Notes: a model not told the origin generated them from the sequence alone. A stretch of DNA of 64,000 nucleotides from Sneathia sanguinegens (GCF_042033325.1 NZ_CP160095.1); one strand, 5' to 3'. Counted from the stretch's first letter, positions 28,542-37,860 are shown. Made by a program: numbers and translations.

Positions 28542-29495
28542 TTATTTCACCCCTTTCAATGCAACAAAATGAGTTTCATTGCTCTTTGTGGGATCTAATG
28601 GTTTTAAATCAAATACTTTACCATTTTCTGTATAATATTCTTTTTCTTTTTCTTTGTATTCTTTCTCAACTAACAGTCTATTTTCACGATTTATATCCCT
28701 AGTTCTAGGATTTACATCTGGTATAGCCGCTATTAGTCTCTTTGTATAAATATGTTGTGGATTTGTATAAATATCTTCTCTTAATCCTTTTTCTACAAAT
28801 CTTCCTCTATACATTATATAAATTTCATCACACATATGTTTTACTACACCTAAATCATGTGAAATAAAGATATAGCTCAAGCCAAATTGCTTTTGTATGT
28901 CCTTCATATAATTTAACACCTGTGCTTGAACAGACAAATCAAGTGCTGAAACTGGTTCATCTGCTATTATTAATTTAGGTTTTGTTGCAACTGATCTTGC
29001 AACTCCTATTCTTTGTCTTTGTCCTCCAGAAAATTCAAAAGGATATTTATAGATAGTATCTTCTGTCATACCAACTATATTCAATAATTCTATTACCTTT
29101 TTCTTTTCCTCTTTCACTGTTAGATTATCAAAATTTCTTAAAGGTTCTGCTATAATATCTAAAACTCTTTTTTTAGGATTTAATGAAGACATTAAATCTT
29201 GGAAAATCATTTGTACATCTTTTCTATATGCTGATTTTCTCTTTATTTTATTCAAAGATATTCTTTTTTCATTATATATTACTTCCCCAGATGTTACTTT
29301 TTCAAGACCTATTATAGCCTTCCCTATTGTTGATTTACCACTACCTGATTCTCCAACTAAACCATAGCTTTTTCCTAATTCTATCAACATATCTACACCA
29401 TCTACAGCATAAACATAGTCCAATATTCTATTAAAAAAGCCTCCTCTTATAGGATAATGTACTTTTAAATTTTTAACTTCCATTACTTTGCTCAT
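28542..29495 (-). CDS. oppF: Oligopeptide ABC transporter ATP-binding protein, OppF type
   Basis: A 317-residue ATPase with Walker A GESGSGKST (about 47-55), Q-loop QMIFQDLMSSLNP, signature FSGGQRQRI, Walker B LIIADEPVSALD and switch His in FISHDLGVV. The family-specific C-terminal oligopeptide-transporter region (NPQHIYTKRLIAAIP) marks it as an Opp/Dpp subunit. The N-terminus (KVHYPIRGGFFNRI) matches the OppF/DppF side of the heterodimer. Its ATG overlaps the oppD stop by 4 bases. Confidence 0.93.
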   Translation of the reverse strand: MSKVMEVKNLKVHYPIRGGFFNRILDYVYAVDGVDMLIELGKSYGLVGESGSGKSTIGKAIIGLEKVTSGEVIYNEKRISLNKIKRKSAYRKDVQMIFQDLMSSLNPKKRVLDIIAEPLRNFDNLTVKEEKKKVIELLNIVGMTEDTIYKYPFEFSGGQRQRIGVARSVATKPKLIIADEPVSALDLSVQAQVLNYMKDIQKQFGLSYIFISHDLGVVKHMCDEIYIMYRGRFVEKGLREDIYTNPQHIYTKRLIAAIPDVNPRTRDINRENRLLVEKEYKEKEKEYYTENGKVFDLKPLDPTKSNETHFVALKGVK

Positions 29496-30499
29496 TTATT
29501 ATCACCACTCATATCATCAAAATGAAAATTCTTATAACAAGTACATCTTACAAAATGCTCAGGTGAAATTTCATGTAATATTGGATTCTTTTCATGTTCA
29601 TCTTCACTTATCCAAGGTATTCTTGAAGAAAATCTACATCCTACCCTTGGTAAATTTTTAAGTGAAGGCACTGTTCCTTGTATAACATGTAAATGCTCAG
29701 TAGCCTTATCTAACTGAGGTATAGAATTCAATAGAGATTTTGTATATGGATGCTTAGGATTATTAAATAATTCATTTACATCTGCTAATTCTACTATTTG
29801 ACCAGCATACATAACTGCAACTCTATCTGCCATTTCTGCAACAACACCTAAGTCATGTGTTATCAATATTATACCTGCACCTATTTCATCTTCTAACTCT
29901 TGTATTAAATCAAGTATTTGTGCTTGTATTGTAACATCTAATGCTGTTGTTGGTTCATCAGCTATCAAAATGTCAGGTTTACAAGAAAGTGCAATAGCTA
30001 TTATTACTCTTTGTCTCATACCACCTGATAATTCATGAGGAAATCTATTTATAACTCTTTCTGGATTAGGGATACCTACTCTTTTAACTAATTCAAGTAC
30101 CCTTTTTCTTCTTTCTTTTTCATCTAATTTTGTATGATACAATAAACCTTCTTCAATTTGTTGCCCTATTCTCATAAGTGGATTCAGTGCAGAAAGAGGA
30201 TCCTGAAATATCATTCCTATTTTATTACCTCTTATTTTATTATATTCATCTTCACTAAGCCCAACCAAATTTTTATTATTAAATAGGATTTCTCCTTCTA
30301 CTTTAGTGTTTATCGGATCGTGTAAGCCAATTATAGAAGTCGCTAATGTTGATTTACCACATCCAAATTCTCCTACAATTGCTAAAACTTCATTCTTTTT
30401 TAAATTTATTGACACATCATCTACTGCATTATAATAATCATCTTTTATTCTAAAACTCGTGTTCAAATGTTTTATTGTCAGCAATGTCTCACTTTCCAA
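29492..30499 (-). CDS. oppD: Oligopeptide ABC transporter ATP-binding protein, OppD type
   Basis: A 335-residue ATPase: Walker A GEFGCGKST (Phe replaces the usual Ser), Q-loop GMIFQDPLSALNP, signature LSGGMRQRV, Walker B ILIADEPTTALD, switch LITHDLGVV and C-terminal NPKHPYTKSLLNSIP. The cysteine-rich end seen in OppD/DppD is partly kept (GCRF and RCTC), but the usual Cys after RFxxR is Ile. The start is a TTG at 30497-30499 with GGAG nine bases upstream; no in-frame ATG precedes the first strand. It is the first gene of the operon. No periplasmic binding-protein gene is adjacent. Confidence 0.92.
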   Translation of the reverse strand: MESETLLTIKHLNTSFRIKDDYYNAVDDVSINLKKNEVLAIVGEFGCGKSTLATSIIGLHDPINTKVEGEILFNNKNLVGLSEDEYNKIRGNKIGMIFQDPLSALNPLMRIGQQIEEGLLYHTKLDEKERRKRVLELVKRVGIPNPERVINRFPHELSGGMRQRVIIAIALSCKPDILIADEPTTALDVTIQAQILDLIQELEDEIGAGIILITHDLGVVAEMADRVAVMYAGQIVELADVNELFNNPKHPYTKSLLNSIPQLDKATEHLHVIQGTVPSLKNLPRVGCRFSSRIPWISEDEHEKNPILHEISPEHFVRCTCYKNFHFDDMSGDNK

Positions 30500-30543
30500 A
30501 CTATTACACTCCTCTCTTTTTTTTATTCAATCACTAGACCTTT

Positions 30544-30572
30544 ATTGTACTATATTTAGTATAAAAATACAA
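30544..30572 (-). promoter_or_regulatory. Promoter of oppDFBC
   Basis: Minus-strand -35 TTGTAT (30567-30572), 17-base spacer, -10 TACAAT (30544-30549). It lies about 45 bases before the oppD TTG and after the end of pcp. Confidence 0.65.
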
Positions 30573-30632
30573 GATTTTTAAACTTTTAGTAAATTTAAAA
30601 ATATCTCTATCTTATTTAATTGCTTTATTTTT

Positions 30633-31274
30633 CTAGCATATTTCTCCACAACTAATTTTTTTATCACAAGAATTTTCTATTATTGCTTCAATAGCCTTTG
30701 TTAATCCTTTAACTATATCTACTAAAGACATAGATGGTACATTTTTTTTATGTATGACTTGCTCAGGTAAATAAGGTATATGTATAAAGCCTGATTTTTT
30801 ATTAAAATATTTTTTATTTATTAAATATTGTACTCCATATAGAACATGATTACAAACAAAAGTTCCAGCTGTATTCGAAATAGAAGCAGGAATATTTGCT
30901 TTTTGTATATTTTCAATCATAGCTTTTATAGGTATATTTGAGAAATATGCATTTTTGCCATCTTCAAATATTTTTTCATCTATAGGTTGATTACCCTCAT
31001 TATCTTTTATTCTATAATCATCTATATTTATGCCTATTCTTTCTATTGAAATATCTGCTCTACCTCCTGCTTGACCTATTGACAATATTATATCTGGATC
31101 ATATTTTTTTATGGCAGCATCTATCTTTTTTATAGATTTCATATATACAGTTGGTATTTCCAATTTTATAATTTCTGCATCTAAAATCTTATCTTTTAAT
31201 GCTTTCACAGCTTCAATAGAAGAATTTATTTTTTCACTCCCAAAAGGGTTAAAACCTGTAACTAATATTTTCAT
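30633..31274 (-). CDS. pcp: Pyroglutamyl-peptidase I (pyrrolidone-carboxylate peptidase)
   Basis: A 213-residue cytoplasmic cysteine peptidase (family C15) that removes N-terminal pyroglutamate from peptides. Readable motifs: TGFNPFGSEKINSS at the N-terminus, GQAGGRADISIERIGIN with the catalytic Glu, NTAGTFVCNHVLYG with the Cys, and GFIHIPYLPEQV with the His. Length is normal. It is the last gene of the minus-strand group that begins at 37663. With PepC and the Opp importer it suggests peptide scavenging. No strong terminator was seen downstream. Confidence 0.96.
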   Translation of the reverse strand: MKILVTGFNPFGSEKINSSIEAVKALKDKILDAEIIKLEIPTVYMKSIKKIDAAIKKYDPDIILSIGQAGGRADISIERIGINIDDYRIKDNEGNQPIDEKIFEDGKNAYFSNIPIKAMIENIQKANIPASISNTAGTFVCNHVLYGVQYLINKKYFNKKSGFIHIPYLPEQVIHKKNVPSMSLVDIVKGLTKAIEAIIENSCDKKISCGEIC

Positions 31275-31284
31275 ATGATACCTC

Positions 31285-31680
31285 TTAAAAAAACATTCTA
31301 ATAAAAATCAAAAATCTTATTATTGTATAAACTATTGAAAGTTCAATTGCTACATATATTCCATCTCTTTTATAATTTTTATATTCGCTATAACAAATAG
31401 AACTTATAGTTAAAATATAGGCAATAATATAAAGCAAACTAAATCTTGCAAAAAAGATGTATAGCAAATCTAATAGTATTATAAAAAAAGGAAATTTAAT
31501 ATATTTTTCTTCTTTAAAATATTTTTTTACTAAATTATAGCAAAATATAATAGATATCAGTATAAAAATATATTTGGCTACATTGTATTTATAAGTTAAA
31601 CCGTAAGTCACTATATATAATACCGTTGAAATCTGTATGGCAGCATCCTCTTCCAAAAGCTCCAAAAATTTAATTTTCAT
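31285..31680 (-). CDS. Small multi-pass membrane protein of unknown function
   Basis: Not recognised. From the ATG at 31678-31680 it encodes 131 residues; another ATG two codons earlier is too close to the Shine-Dalgarno AGGAG. Four hydrophobic stretches are visible (about 15-30, 35-48, 60-75, 80-95) and a fifth near the C-terminus (IYTIIRFLIFI). It overlaps the end of the tyrosine-recombinase gene by 11 bases and precedes pcp by 10, so it is within the operon. No motif gives a function. Confidence 0.6.
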   Translation of the reverse strand: MKIKFLELLEEDAAIQISTVLYIVTYGLTYKYNVAKYIFILISIIFCYNLVKKYFKEEKYIKFPFFIILLDLLYIFFARFSLLYIIAYILTISSICYSEYKNYKRDGIYVAIELSIVYTIIRFLIFIRMFF

Positions 31681-32554
31681 TGTCATCTCCTATTTTTATC
31701 TTATCATATATTTTTTTTAATTTTGATTTTTCTACATGTGTATAAATTTCTGTAGTAGTTATACCAGCATGACCTAATATTTCTTGAACACTCCTAATGT
31801 CTGCCCCATTTTTTAGTAAAATTGTTGCAACTGTATGTCTTATCATATGGGGATGTACATGTTTTTCTATATTACAACTTTTCGAATGTTCTTTTAAAAC
31901 CTTATAAAATTGTTCCCTTGAAGCTCGCGGAAAAAGTCTAAAATCTCTTTTATTTTCTATTAATTCTAGTCTTTCTTTATAAATATATTCCTTTAATTTT
32001 TTAGCAATCTGCTCATATATAGGGATATATCTATATTTCGAACCCTTTCCTAATACTCTTATATATCTATAATCGCTATCTTCAATATCCTTAACTTCTA
32101 AATTAACAATTTCAGATATTCTAGCACCTGTAGCTATTAATAATTCTAAAATTAATCTATCCCTTACATTTTTAGCTTCATGATTAAATGTATCTATTAT
32201 TTTTTTTAATTCTTCCTCTGTTAGTATATCTGGCAATCTTTTTTTCTTTTTCATAGCCTTAACTGTATTTGTTGGATCTGTACTAATATACTTATTAACA
32301 TAAAGAAATTTATAATAGGACTTAAGCGAAGAAATTTTTCTTTGAACAGAGTTATATTTATACTTTTCTTTCATATTTTCAATATATTTATATATATCTT
32401 CTTTGACTACTTCTGTATATTTTTTATTAATCTTTTCAAAAAAAATAGTTAAATCTTTTCTATAACTTTGAATAGTTTTTTCAGAACTTCCCTTTTCTAG
32501 TCGCAAATAATCTAAAAATTCATTAAGACTTACATAGTTATTATCTTCAGTCAT
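31670..32554 (-). CDS. Tyrosine recombinase, XerC/XerD type
   Basis: A 294-residue site-specific recombinase. The N-terminal SAM-like domain (about 1-90, LEKGSSEKTIQSYRKDL) is followed by the catalytic domain with Arg in ATGARISEIV, Lys in VLGKGSKYRYIPI, His and Arg in HPHMIRHTVA, His in ILGHAG and the nucleophile Tyr in TTEIYTHV. Length and order fit XerC/XerD, which resolve chromosome dimers at dif, usually with FtsK. Its place in a housekeeping operon next to recN, with no mobile genes nearby, argues against a phage integrase. Whether it is XerC, XerD or a single XerH-like enzyme cannot be settled here. Confidence 0.88.
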   Translation of the reverse strand: MTEDNNYVSLNEFLDYLRLEKGSSEKTIQSYRKDLTIFFEKINKKYTEVVKEDIYKYIENMKEKYKYNSVQRKISSLKSYYKFLYVNKYISTDPTNTVKAMKKKKRLPDILTEEELKKIIDTFNHEAKNVRDRLILELLIATGARISEIVNLEVKDIEDSDYRYIRVLGKGSKYRYIPIYEQIAKKLKEYIYKERLELIENKRDFRLFPRASREQFYKVLKEHSKSCNIEKHVHPHMIRHTVATILLKNGADIRSVQEILGHAGITTTEIYTHVEKSKLKKIYDKIKIGDDNEN

Positions 32555-34178
32555 TATCTTTCATCATCTCTTTTACATGTTCTTCTAGAGCCTTGCTTAT
32601 ATTATTTCCTGATATAATTCTAGCAATTTCTTTAATTCTTTCTTCTTCATTCAATTTTTTTATTTTTGTTAAAGTTTTATCTTTTTCATTTTCCTTATAT
32701 ATCAAAAATTGTTCTTTTGAACTGGCTGCTATATTAGGTGAATGTGTAACACAAATTACTTGTACATTTTTAGCTAGTTTTTTCATTTTATTTGCAACTA
32801 ATTTTACTGTTTCTCCAGAAATTCCCGCATCAATTTCATCAAATATTAAAGTTTCTAATTTATCTACTTTTGAGAATACCACTTTTAATGCCAACATAAT
32901 TCTAGACATTTCTCCACCTGAAGCTATTTTAGCTAATTTTTGATAATCTTGTCCTTTATTTGTTTTTATTAAAAATTCTATATCATCTACTCCTTTTTCA
33001 TAAAAGCCTTCTTTTTTATTAAATAAAACTTTGAAACTTGCTTCTTTCATATTAAGTTCTCTTAATTCTTGATTTATTTCCTTTTCTAATTTAATTGCAA
33101 AGGCTTTTCTTTCCTTGGATAAATTTTCAGCTTTTTCTATATATTCTTTTATATACATTTCTTTTTTATTTTTTAACTCTTCAATAAAATCTGATGAGTA
33201 TTCTAATTTATCTAAGCTATTTTCTAATTTATTTTTATATTCAAGTATTTCTTTTATAGTACTTCCATATTTTTTCTTCAAATTATTTATTTTATCTATT
33301 CTTTCACTTAATTCATCTATATTATATTCTTCGTCTGAAATTTCTATATCATTATTAACTTCATTTAAAATTTCTCTTGCTTCTTCTAATTTACCATAAA
33401 TTTCAGAAATATTAGAATATTCTTGAATATACTGCAAGCCTCTTAAGGCCCTTTTTAAACTAGGTAACATATATTCATCTAATTCTATCTGTAGATTTGT
33501 AAGCCCTTCATTAATTCTTCCTTGATTGAAAGCTAATTTATATTTTTCTTCTAATTCTTCATCCTGATTTTCATACAGATTAGCAGCTTCTATTTCTTTT
33601 ATACTAAATTTATAGAAATCCTTTTTTTCTATGATTTGTTTTTTTTCTTCTTCAACCTCACTTATTTGTCTATTAATTTCTCTAATTTTTGAAACACTTG
33701 CTTTTAATTCATATTTTTTTACATCTAAAAAAGCATCCAATAAATCTTGGTGATAAATCTTTTTTAATAAATATTGATTTTCATGTTGACCAACTATATC
33801 TACTACCAATTCCATTATATTACTTAGTACATTTAAAGTTACCCTTTTTCCATTTATACTAATTTTTGATTTAGCATCTTTTGAAATTTGTCTATAAATT
33901 ATTAGTTCATTATCTTCTAAATCAATATCATCAACTATTTTACTAATTCTATTCTTTAACTCTTCCGAAATTTCTATAACTGCCTGTACTTTTAATAAGT
34001 CTTCATCTTTTCTAATTGACGAAACATTTGCCCTTTTTCCGGTAATCAATGCTATTCCATCAAGTATTATAGACTTACCTGCACCAGTTTCACCTGTTAT
34101 AGTACTAAATTTCGTATTAAAATCCATTTCTATATCTTTAATTATTGCTAAATTATTTATTATTAGTTCCTTTATCAC
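32547..34178 (-). CDS. recN: DNA repair protein RecN
   Basis: A 543-residue SMC-like ATPase that acts early in double-strand-break repair. It has Walker A TGETGAGKSI (about 29-38), the QHENQYLL segment, a long coiled-coil middle (about 160-350, many E/K heptads), signature ASGGEMSRIMLALK, Walker B LIFDEIDAGISG and CVTHSPNIA. Start is GTG at 34176-34178 with GGAGG nine bases upstream. It overlaps the upstream esterase-like gene by 26 bases and the recombinase gene by 8. A nadK-recN linkage is common in bacteria; here two esterase-like genes are inserted between them. Confidence 0.96.
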   Translation of the reverse strand: MIKELIINNLAIIKDIEMDFNTKFSTITGETGAGKSIILDGIALITGKRANVSSIRKDEDLLKVQAVIEISEELKNRISKIVDDIDLEDNELIIYRQISKDAKSKISINGKRVTLNVLSNIMELVVDIVGQHENQYLLKKIYHQDLLDAFLDVKKYELKASVSKIREINRQISEVEEEKKQIIEKKDFYKFSIKEIEAANLYENQDEELEEKYKLAFNQGRINEGLTNLQIELDEYMLPSLKRALRGLQYIQEYSNISEIYGKLEEAREILNEVNNDIEISDEEYNIDELSERIDKINNLKKKYGSTIKEILEYKNKLENSLDKLEYSSDFIEELKNKKEMYIKEYIEKAENLSKERKAFAIKLEKEINQELRELNMKEASFKVLFNKKEGFYEKGVDDIEFLIKTNKGQDYQKLAKIASGGEMSRIMLALKVVFSKVDKLETLIFDEIDAGISGETVKLVANKMKKLAKNVQVICVTHSPNIAASSKEQFLIYKENEKDKTLTKIKKLNEEERIKEIARIISGNNISKALEEHVKEMMKDND

Positions 34179-35097
34179 AATATATAGCCTCCAAAAAGTT
34201 TGTTATACTTTTAACTGCTTGTTCTGTCTTTGAAAAAATCGGGTATAATTGAAAAGCATGTATCATACCTTTATATATTTCAAATTTAGCATCTATTCCA
34301 TTTTCTTTCATATTTTCATATACTAATGCACTATCATCTTTTAAAACTTCGTCTTCTCCGCATTGTAACAAAGTTTTAGGAAAGCCATGATAATCACCAT
34401 AAACTGGCGATACATATGGATTTCTTTTATCTTTTACCTTTCTTGCATAAGGATTATCGTCAAGTAATACAATAGGTTTTTTTCCTAATAAAATATCTTT
34501 ATTAAAATTAGTTCTTCTACTTGGAACATTATTAGATAAATCTGCCCAAGCTGACATTAAAACTATTCCATTTGGTAGTTGTTTTTTTTCATCTCTTCTT
34601 TTAAGTAAGGCTGATAATACAATATTACCTCCTGCACTGTCACCCATTATTATAACTTTAGAATATCTTGGTAAAACATAGTCTAATACTACATTAACTT
34701 CATCTTGTTGTTCTGGATATTTAGTTCCTTTCATATCTACAAGTACAACCTCAAAATCTGCCTTTGTTTTTTCTATTATTGTTTCTGCAAAAGAAAATCT
34801 TAAACTATCTACATAATTAACCATGAAGCCTCCTCCATGTACATAGACAACTGCATTTTTACTATCTCTTTTTTTATAATTATAGAATAGAACATTTTTA
34901 TAGCTAAATTTCTTTAAAGTATAACCTCTTTTTTTATTAACAGTGTCAATTAATTCTGAACCAAAATCTATAACTTTAAAAAATCTAGCCTTGTCAATTA
35001 CAATTTTATTTAAAAGTATGTCCATACTTTTTAATGTTAATGCACTACACGAAGTACATAATATACAAATAATCGCTAATTTTAATATTTTTTTCAT
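34153..35097 (-). CDS. Alpha/beta-hydrolase fold lipoprotein (HSL-type esterase), copy 2
   Basis: A 314-residue protein with a lipoprotein signal (IICILCTSCS, Cys about 17). It is an alpha/beta hydrolase of the hormone-sensitive-lipase group: oxyanion motif HGGGFMV (about 91-97), nucleophile elbow GDSAGGN, Asp in the CGEDEVLKDD segment and His in KGMIHAFQLYP. It should hydrolyse short acyl or carboxyl esters in the envelope; the substrate is unknown. It is a close paralogue of the next upstream gene (shared KKGYTLK/NVLFYNY, NPYVSPVYGDYHGFPKTL, GMIHAFQLYP), so a tandem duplication is likely. Its ATG overlaps the paralogue's stop by 4 bases. Confidence 0.85.
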   Translation of the reverse strand: MKKILKLAIICILCTSCSALTLKSMDILLNKIVIDKARFFKVIDFGSELIDTVNKKRGYTLKKFSYKNVLFYNYKKRDSKNAVVYVHGGGFMVNYVDSLRFSFAETIIEKTKADFEVVLVDMKGTKYPEQQDEVNVVLDYVLPRYSKVIIMGDSAGGNIVLSALLKRRDEKKQLPNGIVLMSAWADLSNNVPSRRTNFNKDILLGKKPIVLLDDNPYARKVKDKRNPYVSPVYGDYHGFPKTLLQCGEDEVLKDDSALVYENMKENGIDAKFEIYKGMIHAFQLYPIFSKTEQAVKSITNFLEAIYCDKGTNNK

Positions 35098-36026
35098 TTA
35101 TAAATTTCTCCTAAAAAATTTGAAATATTTTTTAATGCTTCATCTCTCTTATCCAACATTGGGAATAATTGAAATACATGTATCATACCTTCATATTCTT
35201 CTAATTTAACATCTACTCCACTTGTTTTCATTGCATTGTAAACAAATTTTAAATCATCACTCAAAATTTCATCACTTCCATATTGTATAAGTGTTTTTGG
35301 AAAATTCTTATAATTTCCATATATAGGCGATACATATGGATCTTTTCTATTTTTCACATCTTCAATATATGGATTATCCACCAATAACTTAGGATAAGCC
35401 TCCCCAAACAGTGCATCTTTTTTAAAATTAAATCTTCTACTTGGTGCATTATTTGTCAAATCTGTCCAAGGAGATAAAAGAAAAATACCTTGAGGTAATT
35501 TCTTATTTTCATCTCTTCTTTTTAATAGAGTTGATAATACGACATTTCCACCAGAACTATCCCCTGCAACGACTACCTTATCATAATTTGAAAAAGCATA
35601 TTCTAAAACTTTTTCTAATTCAACTGATTGATCAGGATATTTTTTCCCTTTCAAATCTACCATAAGTATCTCATAATTTTGTGGACTCTTATCTAAAATT
35701 TGTTCATTCATTTTAAAGTATAAGCCTTTTATTGTGTCTATTACAAAGGCTCCTCCATGAAAATATATAAGTACATTTTTACTTTCCTTTTTTCTATAAT
35801 TATAGAATTTAACACCCTTATAATCATATAATTTTAAAGTATAGCCTTTTTTAGCATCTATAGTTTCAACTAAACCATGTATATATACAATATTTTTTAA
35901 AAATTTATCTCTGTCATTTATTACATTACGGCTTAAAAATCTAAGCCCATTAACAGTTAATTTACTACATGAATTTAATGAAATTATTGATAAAAACACA
36001 ATAAATATCTTAAGAATTTTTTTCAC
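35094..36026 (-). CDS. Alpha/beta-hydrolase fold lipoprotein (HSL-type esterase), copy 1
   Basis: A 310-residue paralogue of the following gene, with a lipoprotein signal (FLSIISLNSCS, Cys about 20). Motifs: HGGAFVI in the oxyanion position, GDSSGGNVVLS as nucleophile elbow, SDEILSDD for the acid and EGMIHVFQLFP for the His. The start is GTG at 36024-36026, after GGAGAGGG. The gene begins within the last codons of nadK (17-base overlap). Both copies keep complete catalytic triads, so neither looks decayed. Envelope esterase function is inferred from fold. Confidence 0.85.
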   Translation of the reverse strand: MKKILKIFIVFLSIISLNSCSKLTVNGLRFLSRNVINDRDKFLKNIVYIHGLVETIDAKKGYTLKLYDYKGVKFYNYRKKESKNVLIYFHGGAFVIDTIKGLYFKMNEQILDKSPQNYEILMVDLKGKKYPDQSVELEKVLEYAFSNYDKVVVAGDSSGGNVVLSTLLKRRDENKKLPQGIFLLSPWTDLTNNAPSRRFNFKKDALFGEAYPKLLVDNPYIEDVKNRKDPYVSPIYGNYKNFPKTLIQYGSDEILSDDLKFVYNAMKTSGVDVKLEEYEGMIHVFQLFPMLDKRDEALKNISNFLGEIYK

Positions 36027-36753
36027 TTGTCCCTCTCCAATCTAATTTCTTTTTTAAAATATAGTAATAATTTTTATCTTGTGGTTCTATTAATTCGATA
36101 TATTTTTCTGAATATTTAATAAAAACTTCTTTACAAAATTTTTTCTTTAATTTCCCATCTACATATATTCTTGCTTTTGATATTACTTTCAAATTTCTAT
36201 CTGGTAAAATTAAAGGTCTTGTTCCCAAATATTGAGGCGAAATTGCAACTATATTTAAAACCTTAATACTAGGGTGAATTATGCTTCCCCCAGCTGACAT
36301 AGCATAGGCTGTTGATCCTGTAGGTGTAGAAATAATTAGTCCATCTCCTCGAAATCCTGTTATTTCAACATTTTCATCATAAAGACTTAATTCTCCCATA
36401 TTTTCAAATTTAAAAGCTATTTCATTAAGAGCATAATATTTTTTCATTCCAACTTTGCATTCAAGCAAATATCTTTTACTTAAATTAAAATCTTTATTTT
36501 TTAATTCTCTAATTCTCTTTTCAAAAAAACTAGCTTCTATATCTGCCATATAACCAATTCTACCAAAATTAACTGCTAAAATTGGTTTTCTATATTTCAT
36601 TGCATATTTCATTGCTCTTAATATAGTTCCATCTCCCCCAAAGGTTATAATATAATCAGGTTTATCATTAACTATTTCTATTGAATATTTTTTTAAAATT
36701 TGAATTTCTTTTTCTATATTTAATTTATCTTTCTTTACTATTAAAATTTTCAT
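36010..36753 (-). CDS. nadK: NAD kinase
   Basis: A 247-residue enzyme that phosphorylates NAD to NADP. Family motifs: TFGGDGTILRAM (the GGDG motif, about 52-63), VNFGRIGYMADI, LNEIAFK and GDGLIISTPTGSTAYAMSAGG, then an IHP and PLILPDR region near the C-terminus. The length is slightly short but complete. It starts just before the stop of the first alpha/beta hydrolase (1-base gap) and overlaps the next one by 17 bases. It lies upstream of recN in the same operon, with two lipoprotein genes in between. Confidence 0.96.
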   Translation of the reverse strand: MKILIVKKDKLNIEKEIQILKKYSIEIVNDKPDYIITFGGDGTILRAMKYAMKYRKPILAVNFGRIGYMADIEASFFEKRIRELKNKDFNLSKRYLLECKVGMKKYYALNEIAFKFENMGELSLYDENVEITGFRGDGLIISTPTGSTAYAMSAGGSIIHPSIKVLNIVAISPQYLGTRPLILPDRNLKVISKARIYVDGKLKKKFCKEVFIKYSEKYIELIEPQDKNYYYILKKKLDWRGTSEKNS

Positions 36754-36754
36754 T

Positions 36755-37663
36755 TTAAATTTCCTTTAATTCCTCTATTATTTCATCAAGAGCTTGTTTC
36801 GCTTCAGGAACATAACCTAAAAATTCCAAAAAGCCATGTCCCATACCTTTGTATATTCTTTCAGATATATTAAATTTCAAACAAAAATCTTCTATATCCA
36901 AATTAAAATAATCAAATTCTGCCATTATTACTTTTACTTTAGCAAATTTTTTAAAATCTTCTATACTAATTTTTCTCAAATCAAAAAATTTAGATTCTTC
37001 ATCATAGTCTTTTTTTAAATAAAGCTTTTGTATTAATTTCATTATATGGTACAAAAAATTGATGCTTGCCTTTGCATAAATACTATCTTCTTCTAAGCCA
37101 TATTCTTTAATATTCCAAGCTTTTCTTTGTTTTAAACAAATAACTGGATAAAATAGGGCAATATATGAAAATAGCTTTGGTTCTAATAAGGCTACATTCA
37201 TTGCAAGATGCCCTCCTGCACTATCCCCAATTATTGCTATTTTACATTTTGGATTTATCTTTATTATTTCCTTTACTACATCATATATTTCGTGCATTGT
37301 ATCTGGAAACTTTTTTTCTGGTGCTAAAGTATAATCTATTGCATAAACACAAAAGCCTGATTTTGCAATATATTTATTGCAATTTTCCATTATAACTGAA
37401 GCTCCTCCATAAAAGCCTCCACCATGCAAACTTATTACTATTTTATCTATTTTATCTTGAATATAGTATTTATATACTTTTATACCTAAAACATTTTTTT
37501 CTTCTTTTTTTACATCTTTTGCCAAATCTTTTGATCTATAACCTATTTTAGATCTAATTTTTGATATATCTAGTCCTTCGTATATAAAATTTTCTTTACC
37601 TAAGCCAAATTCATCATCTTTTCTTAATTTCATGGCTTTTATCATTGACTTTGCTATATCCAT
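36755..37663 (-). CDS. Cytoplasmic alpha/beta hydrolase (HSL-type)
   Basis: A 302-residue alpha/beta hydrolase with no signal peptide: HGGGFYGGA (oxyanion), GDSAGGHLAMN (nucleophile elbow), the acid in MAEFDYFNLD and His in YKGMGHGFLEF. It resembles acetyl-esterase/lipase-like proteins and the two lipoprotein esterases downstream, but is more distant from them than they are from each other. It is the first gene of the nadK-recN-pcp operon; the ATG at 37661-37663 has GGTGAG upstream. Substrate unknown. Confidence 0.85.
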   Translation of the reverse strand: MDIAKSMIKAMKLRKDDEFGLGKENFIYEGLDISKIRSKIGYRSKDLAKDVKKEEKNVLGIKVYKYYIQDKIDKIVISLHGGGFYGGASVIMENCNKYIAKSGFCVYAIDYTLAPEKKFPDTMHEIYDVVKEIIKINPKCKIAIIGDSAGGHLAMNVALLEPKLFSYIALFYPVICLKQRKAWNIKEYGLEEDSIYAKASINFLYHIMKLIQKLYLKKDYDEESKFFDLRKISIEDFKKFAKVKVIMAEFDYFNLDIEDFCLKFNISERIYKGMGHGFLEFLGYVPEAKQALDEIIEELKEI

Positions 37664-37683
37664 TTTCTCACCTACTTAGCTAA

Positions 37684-37689
37684 ATTATA
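37684..37689 (-). promoter_or_regulatory. Possible -10 box of the hydrolase-nadK-recN operon
   Basis: Minus-strand TATAAT, 20 bases upstream of the start codon, the best candidate for the operon. No good -35 was found at the usual distance. The remaining divergent spacer (37690-37803) shows nothing else clear. Confidence 0.4.
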
Positions 37690-37803
37690 CTATAATTCCT
37701 AAATCTTTACCATATTTTATTTAACTGAAAAAATTTTTTTTAATTTCATTCAATATTTATTGAATTAATAATATTTTTCCCTTTAGGAACTGACTAACTC
37801 TTA

Positions 37804-37832
37804 TTGAAACTAAAAAAAATATAGGATATAAT
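37804..37832 (+). promoter_or_regulatory. Promoter of the 194-residue exported protein gene
   Basis: -35 TTGAAA (37804-37809), 17-base spacer, -10 TATAAT (37827-37832). A strong AGGAGG (37845-37850) precedes the ATG at 37861, so expression may be high. Confidence 0.72.
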
Positions 37833-37860
37833 GCAAATAAATTTAGGAGGTTTTTGATTT

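Noticed and set aside
31670..32554. Tyrosine recombinase as sign of an integrated element
   Set aside because: It is embedded by overlaps in a housekeeping operon with recN and nadK; no attachment repeats, tRNA junction or phage genes were seen.
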